Assembly: GCA_018262705.1 (NCBI GenBank)
Contig: JADFDQ010000004.1
Coordinates: 150,838 to 214,837, forward strand
DNA from: Xanthomonas sp.
GTDB lineage: Bacteria; Pseudomonadota; Gammaproteobacteria; Xanthomonadales; Xanthomonadaceae
Length of the DNA stretch: 64,000 nt
Direction: 5' to 3'
In this document: in pieces, positions 29,443 to 37,607 of the stretch
Numbering within the stretch: the stretch's first letter is position 1
Layout of the letters: every line of letters begins with the position of its first letter
Made by a program: the position numbers and the translations under genes
The notes under the pieces: model-generated
What the model saw: the letters and a program-made list of their open reading frames with translations, nothing else
Told to the model about the DNA's origin: nothing
Databases searched by the model: none

Positions 29443-29784
29443 TCACGCTCCCAGCAGCAAAGCATCCACCTGCTGCCGCAACGGCGCAAGCCGCGTCTGC
29501 ACGATGTCCCACACCAGCGCATCGTCCACATCCGCGTAACCGTGAATCACGATGTTGCGGAAGGCGATGATGCGCCGGCAATCGTCGATCTTCGCCAGCA
29601 GTGCCGCATCGCGGCGTCCAAGTTGCGCCAACGCTTCGCCGATGATCTCGAACTGGCGCTCCACGGCGGATCGCAGCATGGCGCCTTGCTCCTAGTCCTG
29701 CCAACTGCGACCGTCCACGAAACTCGCCAGCGTCGTTGCCGCACTTTGCACGTCGTAGAGATACTTGGCGATCTCAAGCTGCAT
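29443..29784 (-). pseudogene. hepT: hepT-like toxin gene with a nonsense mutation
   Basis: HEPN-domain RNase toxin of the MntA/HepT (DUF86) type. The frame begins at the ATG complementary to 29782-29784 ('QLEIAKYLYDVQSAA') and continues to 29443. Residue 31, where relatives have Tyr in an 'FxDY' motif, is an amber TAG (complement 29692-29694). Beyond it the frame still encodes a good HEPN core, 'MLRSAVERQFEIIGEAL' and the catalytic R-X4-H-X-Y in 'RNIVIHGY'. An internal ATG at 29679 could restart translation into a 78-residue fragment that lacks the first helix. It overlaps the antitoxin gene. Confidence 0.85.
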
Positions 29785-30095
29785 ACAGCAGTCCCGCTGC
29801 GCCTGCACCGCATCGCGAAAATACGGATTGCGGATCGCCCGCTCCACCACCAGATCGACCGGCGCGAGCAGCAGCGCCTGCAAGTCTTCCAGCAGGCCAA
29901 AATAGGCGTCGGTGTAGCCCCCGCTGGCAAGGGTTCGAACTCCCCCAGGAAATCGTAGTCGCTACCCTCGCCTGCATCCCCGCGCGCGGCGGAACCGAAC
30001 GCATCCAGACGCCGCACATGATAGCGGCGGCACAACGCATCGATGGCGGAGCGATGGCGGGCCAATTGCACAAGCGATGGCGTTGCAGCATTCAT
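29774..30095 (-). pseudogene. mntA: mntA-like antitoxin nucleotidyltransferase with two frameshifts
   Basis: Minimal nucleotidyltransferase that, in intact systems, adenylylates HepT. The N-terminal part carries the full active-site motif GS-X10-DXD ('GSAARGDAGEGSDYDF'). The frame breaks after 'EFEPLPAG' in a five-G run (complement 29918-29922); a sixth G would restore the family sequence 'GGYTDAYFGLLEDL'. A second break near 29792-29793 separates 'DAVQAQR' from the usual C-terminus 'LLYAA' and stop. Each lesion is a single-base loss relative to the expected frame. Confidence 0.85.
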
Positions 30096-30485
30096 GCCGA
30101 CAAGATTGGCGCAACATTCGCGACATCAGGACAACGCTGGATTCCCGGGGGAATCGGCAATACACAGCCACGGTGCGGTCGAACCGTTTGATACAAGCCG
30201 CGCCGCGAAGCGACGAACACCAATCCTGTTGCCGCTTGTGTTGGCAGTTGCACGTGCGATCCGAAGACTTTGCGAAACATGGTAACGCGACGACTGCCGC
30301 CACGCTCGGCGGGACGTCTGCCGTAATCCGAATCGTGTCCAAGGAAGACGGCCGTCATCCCAGGTAGAGTCGGCCTCTGCAGGAACGGGGCGGGGTTCCA
30401 TGGATGTCACCCGTTGAAATCAAAAGTCTATGGATTCCCGCCTTCGCGGGAATGACGGGCAAAAACAGAATTGTTCAGATGTTCC
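30096..30485. other. Intergenic stretch of 390 bp with a repetitive palindrome
   Basis: No gene is supported here. Several overlapping short frames exist in all phases, none with a ribosome binding site or a recognisable product. The only structured element is the REP-like hairpin at 30434-30453. Confidence 0.5.
30434..30453. repeat. REP-like palindrome
   Basis: ATTCCCGC - CTTC - GCGGGAAT, preceded by TGG and followed by GACGGGC. This sequence type is a common dispersed extragenic palindrome in GC-rich proteobacteria. It sits 33 bp after the symporter gene and may act as its transcription end or mRNA 3' stabiliser. Confidence 0.7.
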
Positions 30486-31790
30486 CTAAGCCGCCGCCTG
30501 CGCTTCCGGTTCGTCCGGGCTTTCCCCCTTCGACACCACCGCTGCCAGCATCAGGTCGCCCGTCACGTTGAGCGTGGTGCGGCACATGTCGAGGAAGCGA
30601 TCCACGCCCAGGATCAGGCCGATGCCTTCCGGCGGCACCCCGACCATGCCGCAAATCAGCGCCACCACCGGCAGCGAGCCGGCCGGCACGCCGGCGGTGC
30701 CGATGCCGCCGAGGATGCACACGAACATCACCGTCAACTGCTGCTGCAGGTTCAGATCGACGCCGAAGAACTGGGCGAGAAACAACACCGTCACACCTTC
30801 GAACAGCGCGGTGCCGTTCTGGTTAGCGGTGGCGCCGACGGTCAGCACGAAGCGGGAAATCCGGCGCGGCAGGTGCAGCTGTTCTTCGGCCACCCGCAGC
30901 GACACCGGCAAGGTGGCGTTGCTGGAGGCGGTTGAAAACGCCATCACCATTGCTTCCTGCACGCCGCGGAAAAATGTCCTTGGCGACCAGCCGCCGAGGA
31001 AACGCAGCATCAGCGAATAGACCACGACGAGGTGGATGGTCAGCGCCAGCACCACCACCCCGACGTAAGCGCCCAGCGAGCGCAGCAGGTCCCAGCCGAA
31101 CAGCGCTGCAAGGTTGAACATGAAGCAGAACACGGCGTAGGGGGCCAGCGAGATGACCAGTTCGATCAGCTTCATCGACACTTCGAACAGGCCCTGGATA
31201 CCGCGCAGCAGGGTTGCGGTCGCCTCGGTGCGCACCAGCACCAGCCCGATCCCCAGCATCAGTGCGAAAAACATCACTGCGAGGATGGTGTTGTTGGCCG
31301 CTGCGGCCACCACGTTGTCGGGGACGACGCTCAGCAGCATGTCCACGCCCCTGGGCTGGGTGCCAACGCCGCTCACGATCGCCTGCGCGCGTTCCGCGCT
31401 TTGCGCCAGCATCGACCGCGCAACCTCGGGATCGACGCCGCCGCCCGGATGCAGCCAATTGACCAGCGCCAGCCCAAGCACGACCGCAATTCCGGACGCG
31501 ACGATGGTGTAAGCCAGCGTTTTCCACCCCACCCGTCCGAGAGAACGCACGTCGCCCATCTCGGCCACGCCGATGATCAGCGCCGAGAACAACAGCGGGA
31601 TCACCAGCATGAAGATCAGCCGCAGGAACAGCGTGCCGACCGGCTGGGTGACGTACTCGGTCAGGTTCTTCACCCAAGCCGCTTCCGCGCCCGACACGTA
31701 GTGCGCAAGCAAACCGAGGCCGAGGCCGGCGAGGAAGCCGATCAGCATCTTCCAGTGCAGTGCCAGCTTGCCGCGTTTGCCCTCAGCCAT
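30486..31790 (-). CDS. Dicarboxylate/amino acid:cation symporter (DAACS)
   Basis: A 434-residue secondary transporter of the GltP/DctA family importing C4-dicarboxylates or glutamate with Na+ or H+. Multiple helices span the protein; the substrate-binding HP1/TM7 region 'MAFSTASSNATLPVSL' and the TM7 'VGATANQNGTALFEGVTVLFLAQ' motif are clear, and HP2 follows ('GGIGTAGVPAGSLPVVALI'). Start ATG 31790 has GAGG upstream and gives the usual short cytoplasmic N-terminus; an open upstream extension to 32033 overlaps batD antisense to nothing known. Specificity is not decidable from sequence. Confidence 0.9.
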   Translation of the reverse strand: MAEGKRGKLALHWKMLIGFLAGLGLGLLAHYVSGAEAAWVKNLTEYVTQPVGTLFLRLIFMLVIPLLFSALIIGVAEMGDVRSLGRVGWKTLAYTIVASGIAVVLGLALVNWLHPGGGVDPEVARSMLAQSAERAQAIVSGVGTQPRGVDMLLSVVPDNVVAAAANNTILAVMFFALMLGIGLVLVRTEATATLLRGIQGLFEVSMKLIELVISLAPYAVFCFMFNLAALFGWDLLRSLGAYVGVVVLALTIHLVVVYSLMLRFLGGWSPRTFFRGVQEAMVMAFSTASSNATLPVSLRVAEEQLHLPRRISRFVLTVGATANQNGTALFEGVTVLFLAQFFGVDLNLQQQLTVMFVCILGGIGTAGVPAGSLPVVALICGMVGVPPEGIGLILGVDRFLDMCRTTLNVTGDLMLAAVVSKGESPDEPEAQAAA

Positions 31791-31839
31791 CGAGCCGCCT
31801 CGTCCAGTGCAAGGTGGCGAGCTTAACAAACACGCGCAA

Positions 31840-33483
31840 TCAATACGGATAGAGCGGAGGCAGCAGGCCGGGCGCGTCGGATGAATGCGTCTGCCACGCT
31901 GCACCCTTCGCGAATACTCGGCGCATGGCGAGCAGGGCGTCCTGCGGATCGCCGTCACCCCACAGGGCCATCTGCAATAGGCGCACGGCGTCACGTTGCG
32001 CCGGATCCGCAAGCCGGGCGCAGACGGCATCAAGGTCGCCCGCAGGTTGGTTTGCTTCGCGTGTCAGCGCCTTGGCAATCTCGGCAAGGTCGCCGCCAGC
32101 AAGCGCCTTCGCCAGCGTGGGCAGGGGTGGTTCTTTTGGCATCTTCATGCGCGGCGATCGGCGTCTCCACAGCAGCCAGAGCAGCAGGCCAAGACCGATC
32201 AATCCGCCCGCCAGCGCGACCACCCAGCCATTCGCAAAACGCGTCAACAAGGACGGCAGTCTCGCAGTTGGATTGACGATTGTTTGCTCCGGCTGCGGAT
32301 TCGTCGCGCCCGGTGACGAACCCGAATCCGGCGACGCCGATGCACCGCCCATCCCGGGCGCCACCTCCAGTTCCAGCGCCGGCAGCCGCGCGATGCGCTC
32401 GACGCCGGCCACGGCATCCCACCACGTCACTTTCGGCCCGGGGATCGACACATGCCCCGGCTGCGTGGGCACCAGCGAAAAGCTGCGCCGCACGCTGGCC
32501 TGCGGGCGGCCGGCGACAAGTTGCGTATCGGCTTGCGGCGGATTTGCAAAGACCTGCACCTGTGGCAGCGCGGCATATTCGAGCGGAGGCAACTGCGCGT
32601 CGGTCGCGCCATCGGCAGTCATTTCGATCTCGACGTCGACCGCTTCGCCAACCCGCGCCCGCGTCGGCTGTCGCAGGTAGCGCAAACGCAAAGCACGCAG
32701 CGGCAGCCAGGGTTGCGGCGCCATCGCTGGAATCGGGCGCACCTCCAATCGCCGCGCCGGAGCGGCCGCCGCGATCGGATCCTGACCGCCGTTGCCGAAC
32801 AATTCTTTGAAAAAATCGGTCTGCCGCAGGCCGTTGAAACGCGCACCGGGGAGCAGGAGCGTGCCGCTGCGTCCCGGGATCAGCAGGTACTGGCGCTCGA
32901 CAACGTTGTAGCTGCGGCCGCCGAGTTCGCGCCGGTAACGGCGATCTTCGCCGACCTGCCGCAAGCTCGCATCGGCCGGCGCCTCCTGATTCAACTCGCC
33001 GGAAAGCAGCGGGATGCCGTAATACATCCGCACCGTCACGCCCACCGCCTGCTGCACGTAGGGCCGCATCTCATCGACCTCGGTGCGGACAAACACGTCC
33101 GAATTCGCAGCGGCGGCCGCGGTCACCGGTGACTTCACCAGCAGTCGCTGCGGCGCGGTCAGGACGCTGCCAACCCGCAGCGGCGGGATGGTCAGCACGC
33201 CGGGTGCGCGCGGGCGCAGGCCGAAGGCCAGCAGGGTTTGCCGAACGCGGCGGCCATTGATCCAGGTCTCGCTGCGGCGCACGGTCTGGCCGGCAATGTC
33301 GAAATCGGCCTGAAGCGGCGCGGTGTCGATCGTGGACACGGGTTGATCCGTCTGGATATTCAGCGCAACGGTTTCCCCGAAACTCACCTCATTGCGATCC
33401 AACCAAGCGCGCGTCTGCGCCTGCGCGGGCAGCGCGAACCCCGCCAGCAGCAGGCAAAGCAGGGCCGACAGCGCTCGGCTCAT
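31840..33483 (-). CDS. batD: BatD-family protein
   Basis: Last gene of the MoxR/Bat operon. A signal peptide (1-22) is followed by beta-rich BatD domains (about 25-400), with 'ISWF'-like positions replaced by 'RAWLDRNEVSFGETVAL', 'VFVRTEVDEMRPYVQQAVGVTVRMYYG' and 'VERQYLLIPGRSGTLLLPGARFNG'. A transmembrane helix (about 420-442) and a cytoplasmic tail (about 445-547) complete it. In Bacteroides and Leptospira, Bat proteins aid aerotolerance and envelope stress resistance; the molecular task is unclear. It overlaps the preceding gene by 4 bp (ATGA). Confidence 0.85.
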   Translation of the reverse strand: MSRALSALLCLLLAGFALPAQAQTRAWLDRNEVSFGETVALNIQTDQPVSTIDTAPLQADFDIAGQTVRRSETWINGRRVRQTLLAFGLRPRAPGVLTIPPLRVGSVLTAPQRLLVKSPVTAAAAANSDVFVRTEVDEMRPYVQQAVGVTVRMYYGIPLLSGELNQEAPADASLRQVGEDRRYRRELGGRSYNVVERQYLLIPGRSGTLLLPGARFNGLRQTDFFKELFGNGGQDPIAAAAPARRLEVRPIPAMAPQPWLPLRALRLRYLRQPTRARVGEAVDVEIEMTADGATDAQLPPLEYAALPQVQVFANPPQADTQLVAGRPQASVRRSFSLVPTQPGHVSIPGPKVTWWDAVAGVERIARLPALELEVAPGMGGASASPDSGSSPGATNPQPEQTIVNPTARLPSLLTRFANGWVVALAGGLIGLGLLLWLLWRRRSPRMKMPKEPPLPTLAKALAGGDLAEIAKALTREANQPAGDLDAVCARLADPAQRDAVRLLQMALWGDGDPQDALLAMRRVFAKGAAWQTHSSDAPGLLPPLYPY

Positions 33484-35201
33484 CGGCCTTCCTGCGCGCG
33501 GCGCTGCGCTTCAAGCAGGAAGCGCATACGCAGCAAGGCGCCCGGATCGTCCGGCACGCGCCGAAGTTCGGCTTCGTTGCTCAGCCGGCGCTCGCGCTGC
33601 TCGGGCGTTTCCTGTGGATTCGCCGATCGCGCACCGGCTTGCTGGCCGGTGTCAGCGTTGGCGCGATGTCTCAGCGCTTCCTGCATGCGCTGGCGCTGCG
33701 CGGCATCCGCGCGCTGCTGGGCCTGCGCATCGGGGCGCGGCTGATTCTGCCGATTTTGCTGATTTTGCTGATTTTGCTGATTTTGCTGATTTTGCTGATT
33801 TTGCTGATTTTGCTGATTTTGCTGATTTTGCTGATTTTGCTGATTTTGCTGATTTTGCTGATTTTGCTGATTCTGCTGATTCTGCTGGCGCTGCCGTTCA
33901 CGTTCGACAACGGACCGGTTGTAGATCGCATCCTGCATGCCCGGCTGCAGCCGCAGCGCGCGGTCATAGGCGACGATGGCCGCATCGAGCCGTCCGGACT
34001 GCGCCAGCGCATTGCCGAGGTTGTACTGGGCATCGGCGCTGGTCTGGCCTATGAACGTGCGCAGCGCGTCGGCGTAATTGCCGCTGCGATAGGCGCGAAC
34101 GCCGTCCTGCATCCGCGCCCACGCCGCCTGATCGGCGCGCTGCCACCAGCCGCCCTGATCCGCCGGCGCAGTCTGCGCGCGCGCAGTCGGCAGCCACAGG
34201 GTGCAGACCAGCAGCACGGCCATTGCGCTGCCGCGCCTGAACAGCGGCAGCAGCAGAAGCAGCACCAGCGGCAGCAGCCAGTAGCCGTCGTCCTGCCAAT
34301 CGAAGACGCTTTCGCCGCTCGCCACTGTGGCAGACGACTCTTGCGGCTCCAGCACGCCTAAAGCGCGCAGATCGCCGTCATCCGCGCTGATCGTCGCATA
34401 GCGACCGCCACCCGCCGCCGCTAGGTTTTGCAGCGACCTCGACTCCAGCCGCGACGACACCGCAGACCCATCGCCATCGCGATAGACGCCGCCGCGCTGC
34501 GAACCCAGACCGAGGACATCGATCCGAATGCCTGCCTTGCGCGCCGCCACGGCGCCGGCAAGAGTGCTGGCATCGGCCCGGTTGGTCAGTAGCAGGAGGG
34601 TTCCTTGCGTTGAACCCGCCTGCCGCAGCAACTGCTGCGACCAAGCGATGGCGCGATCGAGGCGCTGGCCGTCCACCGGCATCACCTCGGGCGAAAGCGC
34701 ATCGAGAAACAGTGCGACGTTGTTGGGATCGTCGGTCAGCGGCGCAACCGTAAACGCATCTGCGGCGAACGCGACCAGCGCCACTTGCCCGCCAGCGCGC
34801 TCGCGCAGCAGCGCCGCCAGTTTCGCCCGCGCCTGCGCCAGCCGGTTCGGCGGCACATCGTTCGTGAGTGCCGAACGCGACAAATCCAGCGCGATCACCA
34901 GCGGCGCGCGCGTCTGCAGCAAGGGCCGTTCGACCTTGCGCAGGCTCGGTCCGGCCAGCGCCACCGCCGCCAGCGCACAGGCCAGCAGTCCGGATCGAAA
35001 CATCCAGACCGTGCGCGGGGCGCCGCTGCCCGCATCCAGCAGATGCGGCAACAGATGCGCGTCAACGGCATCGTGCCAAACAGAAATCTCGCGCCGATGC
35101 CGTTTCGCCAGGTAAACCAGCGCGGGGACGAGCAGCAGCGCCAGCAGCCCCCATGGCCGCAGGAAATGCAGTTGCCGGAGGGTTTCGAAAATTTCGCTCA
35201 T
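33480..35201 (-). CDS. VWA-TPR membrane protein (BatB/BatC type)
   Basis: A 573-residue protein with two N-terminal helices (about 12-30 and 60-78), a von Willebrand A domain (about 88-270) with MIDAS 'DLSRS', a further helix pair (about 310-350), one or two TPR units (about 395-455: 'YRSGNYADALRTFIGQT', 'AQYNLGNALAQSGRLDAAIVAYDRAL'), then a (Gln-Gln-Asn) tract of about 15 units and a basic tail. It thus combines the BatB and BatC roles. ATG 35201 overlaps batA by 4 bp. The repeat tract makes length polymorphism likely. Confidence 0.87.
   Translation of the reverse strand: MSEIFETLRQLHFLRPWGLLALLLVPALVYLAKRHRREISVWHDAVDAHLLPHLLDAGSGAPRTVWMFRSGLLACALAAVALAGPSLRKVERPLLQTRAPLVIALDLSRSALTNDVPPNRLAQARAKLAALLRERAGGQVALVAFAADAFTVAPLTDDPNNVALFLDALSPEVMPVDGQRLDRAIAWSQQLLRQAGSTQGTLLLLTNRADASTLAGAVAARKAGIRIDVLGLGSQRGGVYRDGDGSAVSSRLESRSLQNLAAAGGGRYATISADDGDLRALGVLEPQESSATVASGESVFDWQDDGYWLLPLVLLLLLPLFRRGSAMAVLLVCTLWLPTARAQTAPADQGGWWQRADQAAWARMQDGVRAYRSGNYADALRTFIGQTSADAQYNLGNALAQSGRLDAAIVAYDRALRLQPGMQDAIYNRSVVERERQRQQNQQNQQNQQNQQNQQNQQNQQNQQNQQNQQNQQNQQNQQNQQNRQNQPRPDAQAQQRADAAQRQRMQEALRHRANADTGQQAGARSANPQETPEQRERRLSNEAELRRVPDDPGALLRMRFLLEAQRRAQEGR
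33743..33886 (-). repeat. 9-bp minisatellite encoding (QQN)n
   Basis: Sixteen consecutive 9-bp units. Units 2-14 (33752-33868) are 13 identical copies of GATTTTGCT (CAGCAAAAT in the coding sense); the flanking copies carry a single T-to-C change or end variant. Unit length is a multiple of three, so copy-number change keeps the frame. The tract is AT-rich inside a GC-rich gene. Confidence 0.95.
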
Positions 35202-36202
35202 GCCTGCCGCCTGCGCAACGGCAGCGCCAGCAGTCCAAATCCAAGCGCAAACGCCAGCGGCCACGGATAGAGTTCGATTCGCGAACGCAGCGGCTGGCTC
35301 TGGCGCTGAACCGGTTCGAGCCGATCGATTTCGGCATAGATTCCGGCCAGTTCGTCGGTTGCGCGCGCTCGGAAAAAACGTCCGTCCGTCGCTTGCGCAA
35401 TCGTTCGCAGCCCCGCTTCGTCCACCTCGTCGTTGCCGCCGACCGGCATCTTGAACCCGAAGATCGACAGCGAGCGCTCCCCGCCGCCGAACGCGACGGT
35501 ATAGATGCGCACGCCGGCATCATGCGCGATCCGGGTTGCCTGCTGCGGATCCAGATTGCCGGTGTTGCTGACCCCGTCGGTCAACAGGATCAGGACGCGC
35601 CGCCCGACGGGCTGCTCCTGCAGACGCTTGGTCGCCAGCGCAATCGCATCGCCCATCGCGGTCGCACGACCGGCCAGCCCCAGCTGGGTGTCTTCCAGCT
35701 GCTGGCGCACGCTGTCGTGATCCAGCGTCAACGGCGTCAAGGCGAAAGCGCGATCCCCGAACACAATCAATCCCACCCGATCCCCGCCGCGACGATCGAG
35801 AAAATCGGAGAGCACCGCTTTGGCCGCGGTGAGCCGGTCGGCGTCGCGGCCGCCCAGTGCCATGTCTTCCTCGCCCATGCTCGCGGACAGATCCAGCGCC
35901 AGCATCAGATCGCGCCCGACCTGCGGCGGCGCAACCGCGGGGCCCAATCGCTGCGGTCGCGCAGCGGCCACGCACAGCAATAGCCAAGCGCACAGCAACA
36001 GCCAGGGGAAACGTCGAATCGAAGGCCGGGCCGGGCCACCAGCGGCGATCTGCTCAAGCCGATCGAACCACGGCACCCGCAGCGCCGGTCCGGCGGTGGC
36101 CATTGCCGGCAACAGACGGACGATCACCGGCAGCACGGTGGCCAGCAGCAGCCACGGCCAGGCGAAACCGTCGATGCCCAGCAGGTCGGCAACCGCGCTC
36201 AT
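35198..36202 (-). CDS. batA: VWA-domain protein BatA
   Basis: A 334-residue inner-membrane protein: helix about 13-33, helix about 62-80, VWA domain (about 92-285) with an intact MIDAS 'DLSAS' and 'LLTDGVSNTG', and a C-terminal helix (about 310-328). It overlaps the genes on both sides by 4 bp, so it is embedded in the MoxR/Bat operon. MoxR-type ATPases are thought to act on VWA partners as chaperones, which is the likely relation here. Confidence 0.88.
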   Translation of the reverse strand: MSAVADLLGIDGFAWPWLLLATVLPVIVRLLPAMATAGPALRVPWFDRLEQIAAGGPARPSIRRFPWLLLCAWLLLCVAAARPQRLGPAVAPPQVGRDLMLALDLSASMGEEDMALGGRDADRLTAAKAVLSDFLDRRGGDRVGLIVFGDRAFALTPLTLDHDSVRQQLEDTQLGLAGRATAMGDAIALATKRLQEQPVGRRVLILLTDGVSNTGNLDPQQATRIAHDAGVRIYTVAFGGGERSLSIFGFKMPVGGNDEVDEAGLRTIAQATDGRFFRARATDELAGIYAEIDRLEPVQRQSQPLRSRIELYPWPLAFALGFGLLALPLRRRQA

Positions 36203-36651
36203 CTGCGCCGCACCCAGTCCAGATAGCGCATCCGCGCGGCGGCGCACGCGGCCTGTGCGGCCTGCGGATCGACATCAGGCCGGAACGCGCCGTCGAGCAG
36301 CAGCGCACCGGCACCGGTCTGGAACACCGGCGACGGCAGGCCGGCGTCGAGGAATTGCAGCCACGCCTCGCCCTGCAAGCGATCGGCTTGACGGTCGATC
36401 CGCCGCGCCGTGCGCCGCAGCAGTTCGGAAGCCAGCGCCAGTTTCTCTGCCGGACCGGTCGCCTGGGCAAGTGCGTTGTCGAAGATCCGCGCAAATGCCG
36501 CGCGCCGCCGACGCCGCCGAGTGCGCCATACGGCCAGCGCGACCACCAGCAACAGGACGCCGGCGGCGACCAGCCACCAGCCCGGCGCCGGCGGCCACCA
36601 CGACGGCGCCAGACCGGGATGCACGTCGCGCAGCGGCAGCGGCGGATTCAT
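36199..36651 (-). CDS. DUF4381 membrane protein
   Basis: A 150-residue protein with the family's N-terminal 'LRDVHPGLAPSWWPPAPGWW' motif, one helix (about 26-42), a strongly basic 'RTRRRRRR' stop-transfer stretch, and a helical cytoplasmic domain ending 'RMRYLDWVRRR'. DUF4381 genes sit regularly between DUF58 and BatA genes. Start ATG 36651 has AGGAG upstream; the frame is open much further but only this start fits family length. Four-base overlaps occur at both ends. Confidence 0.85.
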   Translation of the reverse strand: MNPPLPLRDVHPGLAPSWWPPAPGWWLVAAGVLLLVVALAVWRTRRRRRRAAFARIFDNALAQATGPAEKLALASELLRRTARRIDRQADRLQGEAWLQFLDAGLPSPVFQTGAGALLLDGAFRPDVDPQAAQAACAAARMRYLDWVRRR

Positions 36652-37577
36652 CGACCGCTCCTTGCGCGCGGATTCCAGGCCCTCGCCAGCGCGTCTTGCA
36701 CGGAGCCATCGCTGGTCAGGACAACGTTCAGGAGTCCCTGTTTCGCCAGCAGCTCGCAGGCTCGATCCAACCCGCCATCGAAGGTTTTTCGCCAATTGCG
36801 GCGCACGGATTGCTGCCCCAGATCCAGTTCCAGGCGTCCGCCTGTCGCGCTTGAAAACGGCAGCCGCAGCGCCGGCGGCTGCCGTTCCAGCGGGTCGGTC
36901 AACAGCACGATGCATTCGTCATTCTGGTGCGCCAGTCCGTGCCAGCACGCGGTCGGCACCTCCGGAATGCTGGCTGGATCGGCCAGCACGATCAGCCGCG
37001 ATCCCGGCCGCAGCAGACGACGCGCCTGCTGCAATGCGCTGGCAAGGCCTGCATCCGCCGCGGGCGGCGCCGTGTACCAGCGCGCCAACGCATCCAGCAC
37101 GCGCAACGCGCCTCTGGGCCCCGCCGCCGGTGGCACCGGGCCTTCTTCGCGGCTGCCGCGCAAGGCGGCAATACGGTCGCCGTCGCGCACCGCCTGCCAC
37201 GCCACGAGCGCGCCCGCTCGCGCCGCTTGCACCGACTTGAATCGCGCCCGGGTGCCGAAGTACAGCGCCGGCGCGGTGTCGGCAACAATCAAAGTCAAGC
37301 GTTCGCGCTCGGCTTGGAACAGCTTGGTGTGCGCGCGTCCGGTTCGGGCCGTCACCCGCCAGTCGATCAGACGCGCATCGTCGCCCGGCACATAGCGGCG
37401 CGATTCCGCATATTCCATTCCACGTCCAAGCAGCCGGGACGGCGCAAGCGCCTGCAGGCCATGCGCGCCGCGCCGCGCGCCGGGCCCGCCTTGCGCCAGC
37501 GCACGCAGCGCAATGAGTTCCGCAAGCGTGGGCACAACGCCTGCCGTCGAAGCTCGACTGGCCTCTGCCGCAGTCAC
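36648..37577 (-). CDS. DUF58 domain protein
   Basis: A 309-residue protein carrying the DUF58 signature 'ESRRYVPGDDARLIDWRVTARTG' (about residues 58-80) followed by a VWA-like fold ('LIVADTAPALYFG', 'RLIVLADPASIPEVP'). DUF58 proteins accompany MoxR ATPases in nearly all bacteria. The start is GTG (37577) with a weak AAGG upstream. No transmembrane helices are visible, so it is probably cytoplasmic or peripheral. It ends with a 4-bp overlap into the DUF4381 gene. Confidence 0.85.
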   Translation of the reverse strand: MTAAEASRASTAGVVPTLAELIALRALAQGGPGARRGAHGLQALAPSRLLGRGMEYAESRRYVPGDDARLIDWRVTARTGRAHTKLFQAERERLTLIVADTAPALYFGTRARFKSVQAARAGALVAWQAVRDGDRIAALRGSREEGPVPPAAGPRGALRVLDALARWYTAPPAADAGLASALQQARRLLRPGSRLIVLADPASIPEVPTACWHGLAHQNDECIVLLTDPLERQPPALRLPFSSATGGRLELDLGQQSVRRNWRKTFDGGLDRACELLAKQGLLNVVLTSDGSVQDALARAWNPRARSGR

Positions 37578-37607
37578 GCCGATTGCCGCCTTTGCTTCAT
37601 GCCGCCA

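Noticed and set aside
29692..29883. Separate 63-residue gene upstream of the HepT fragment
   Set aside because: It is in frame with the HepT fragment, interrupted only by the amber codon at 29692-29694, and its N-terminal part is the frameshifted C-terminus of MntA.
33743..33886. Possible CRISPR array
   Set aside because: Units are 9 bp with no spacers; it is a coding minisatellite. The same applies to the 7-bp arrays at 57894-57914 and 63852-64000.
33639..34361. Plus-strand frame with a poly-Ile/Leu stretch that looks like a membrane helix
   Set aside because: It is the reverse reading of the (QQN)n minisatellite; the hydrophobic run is an artefact of the repeat.
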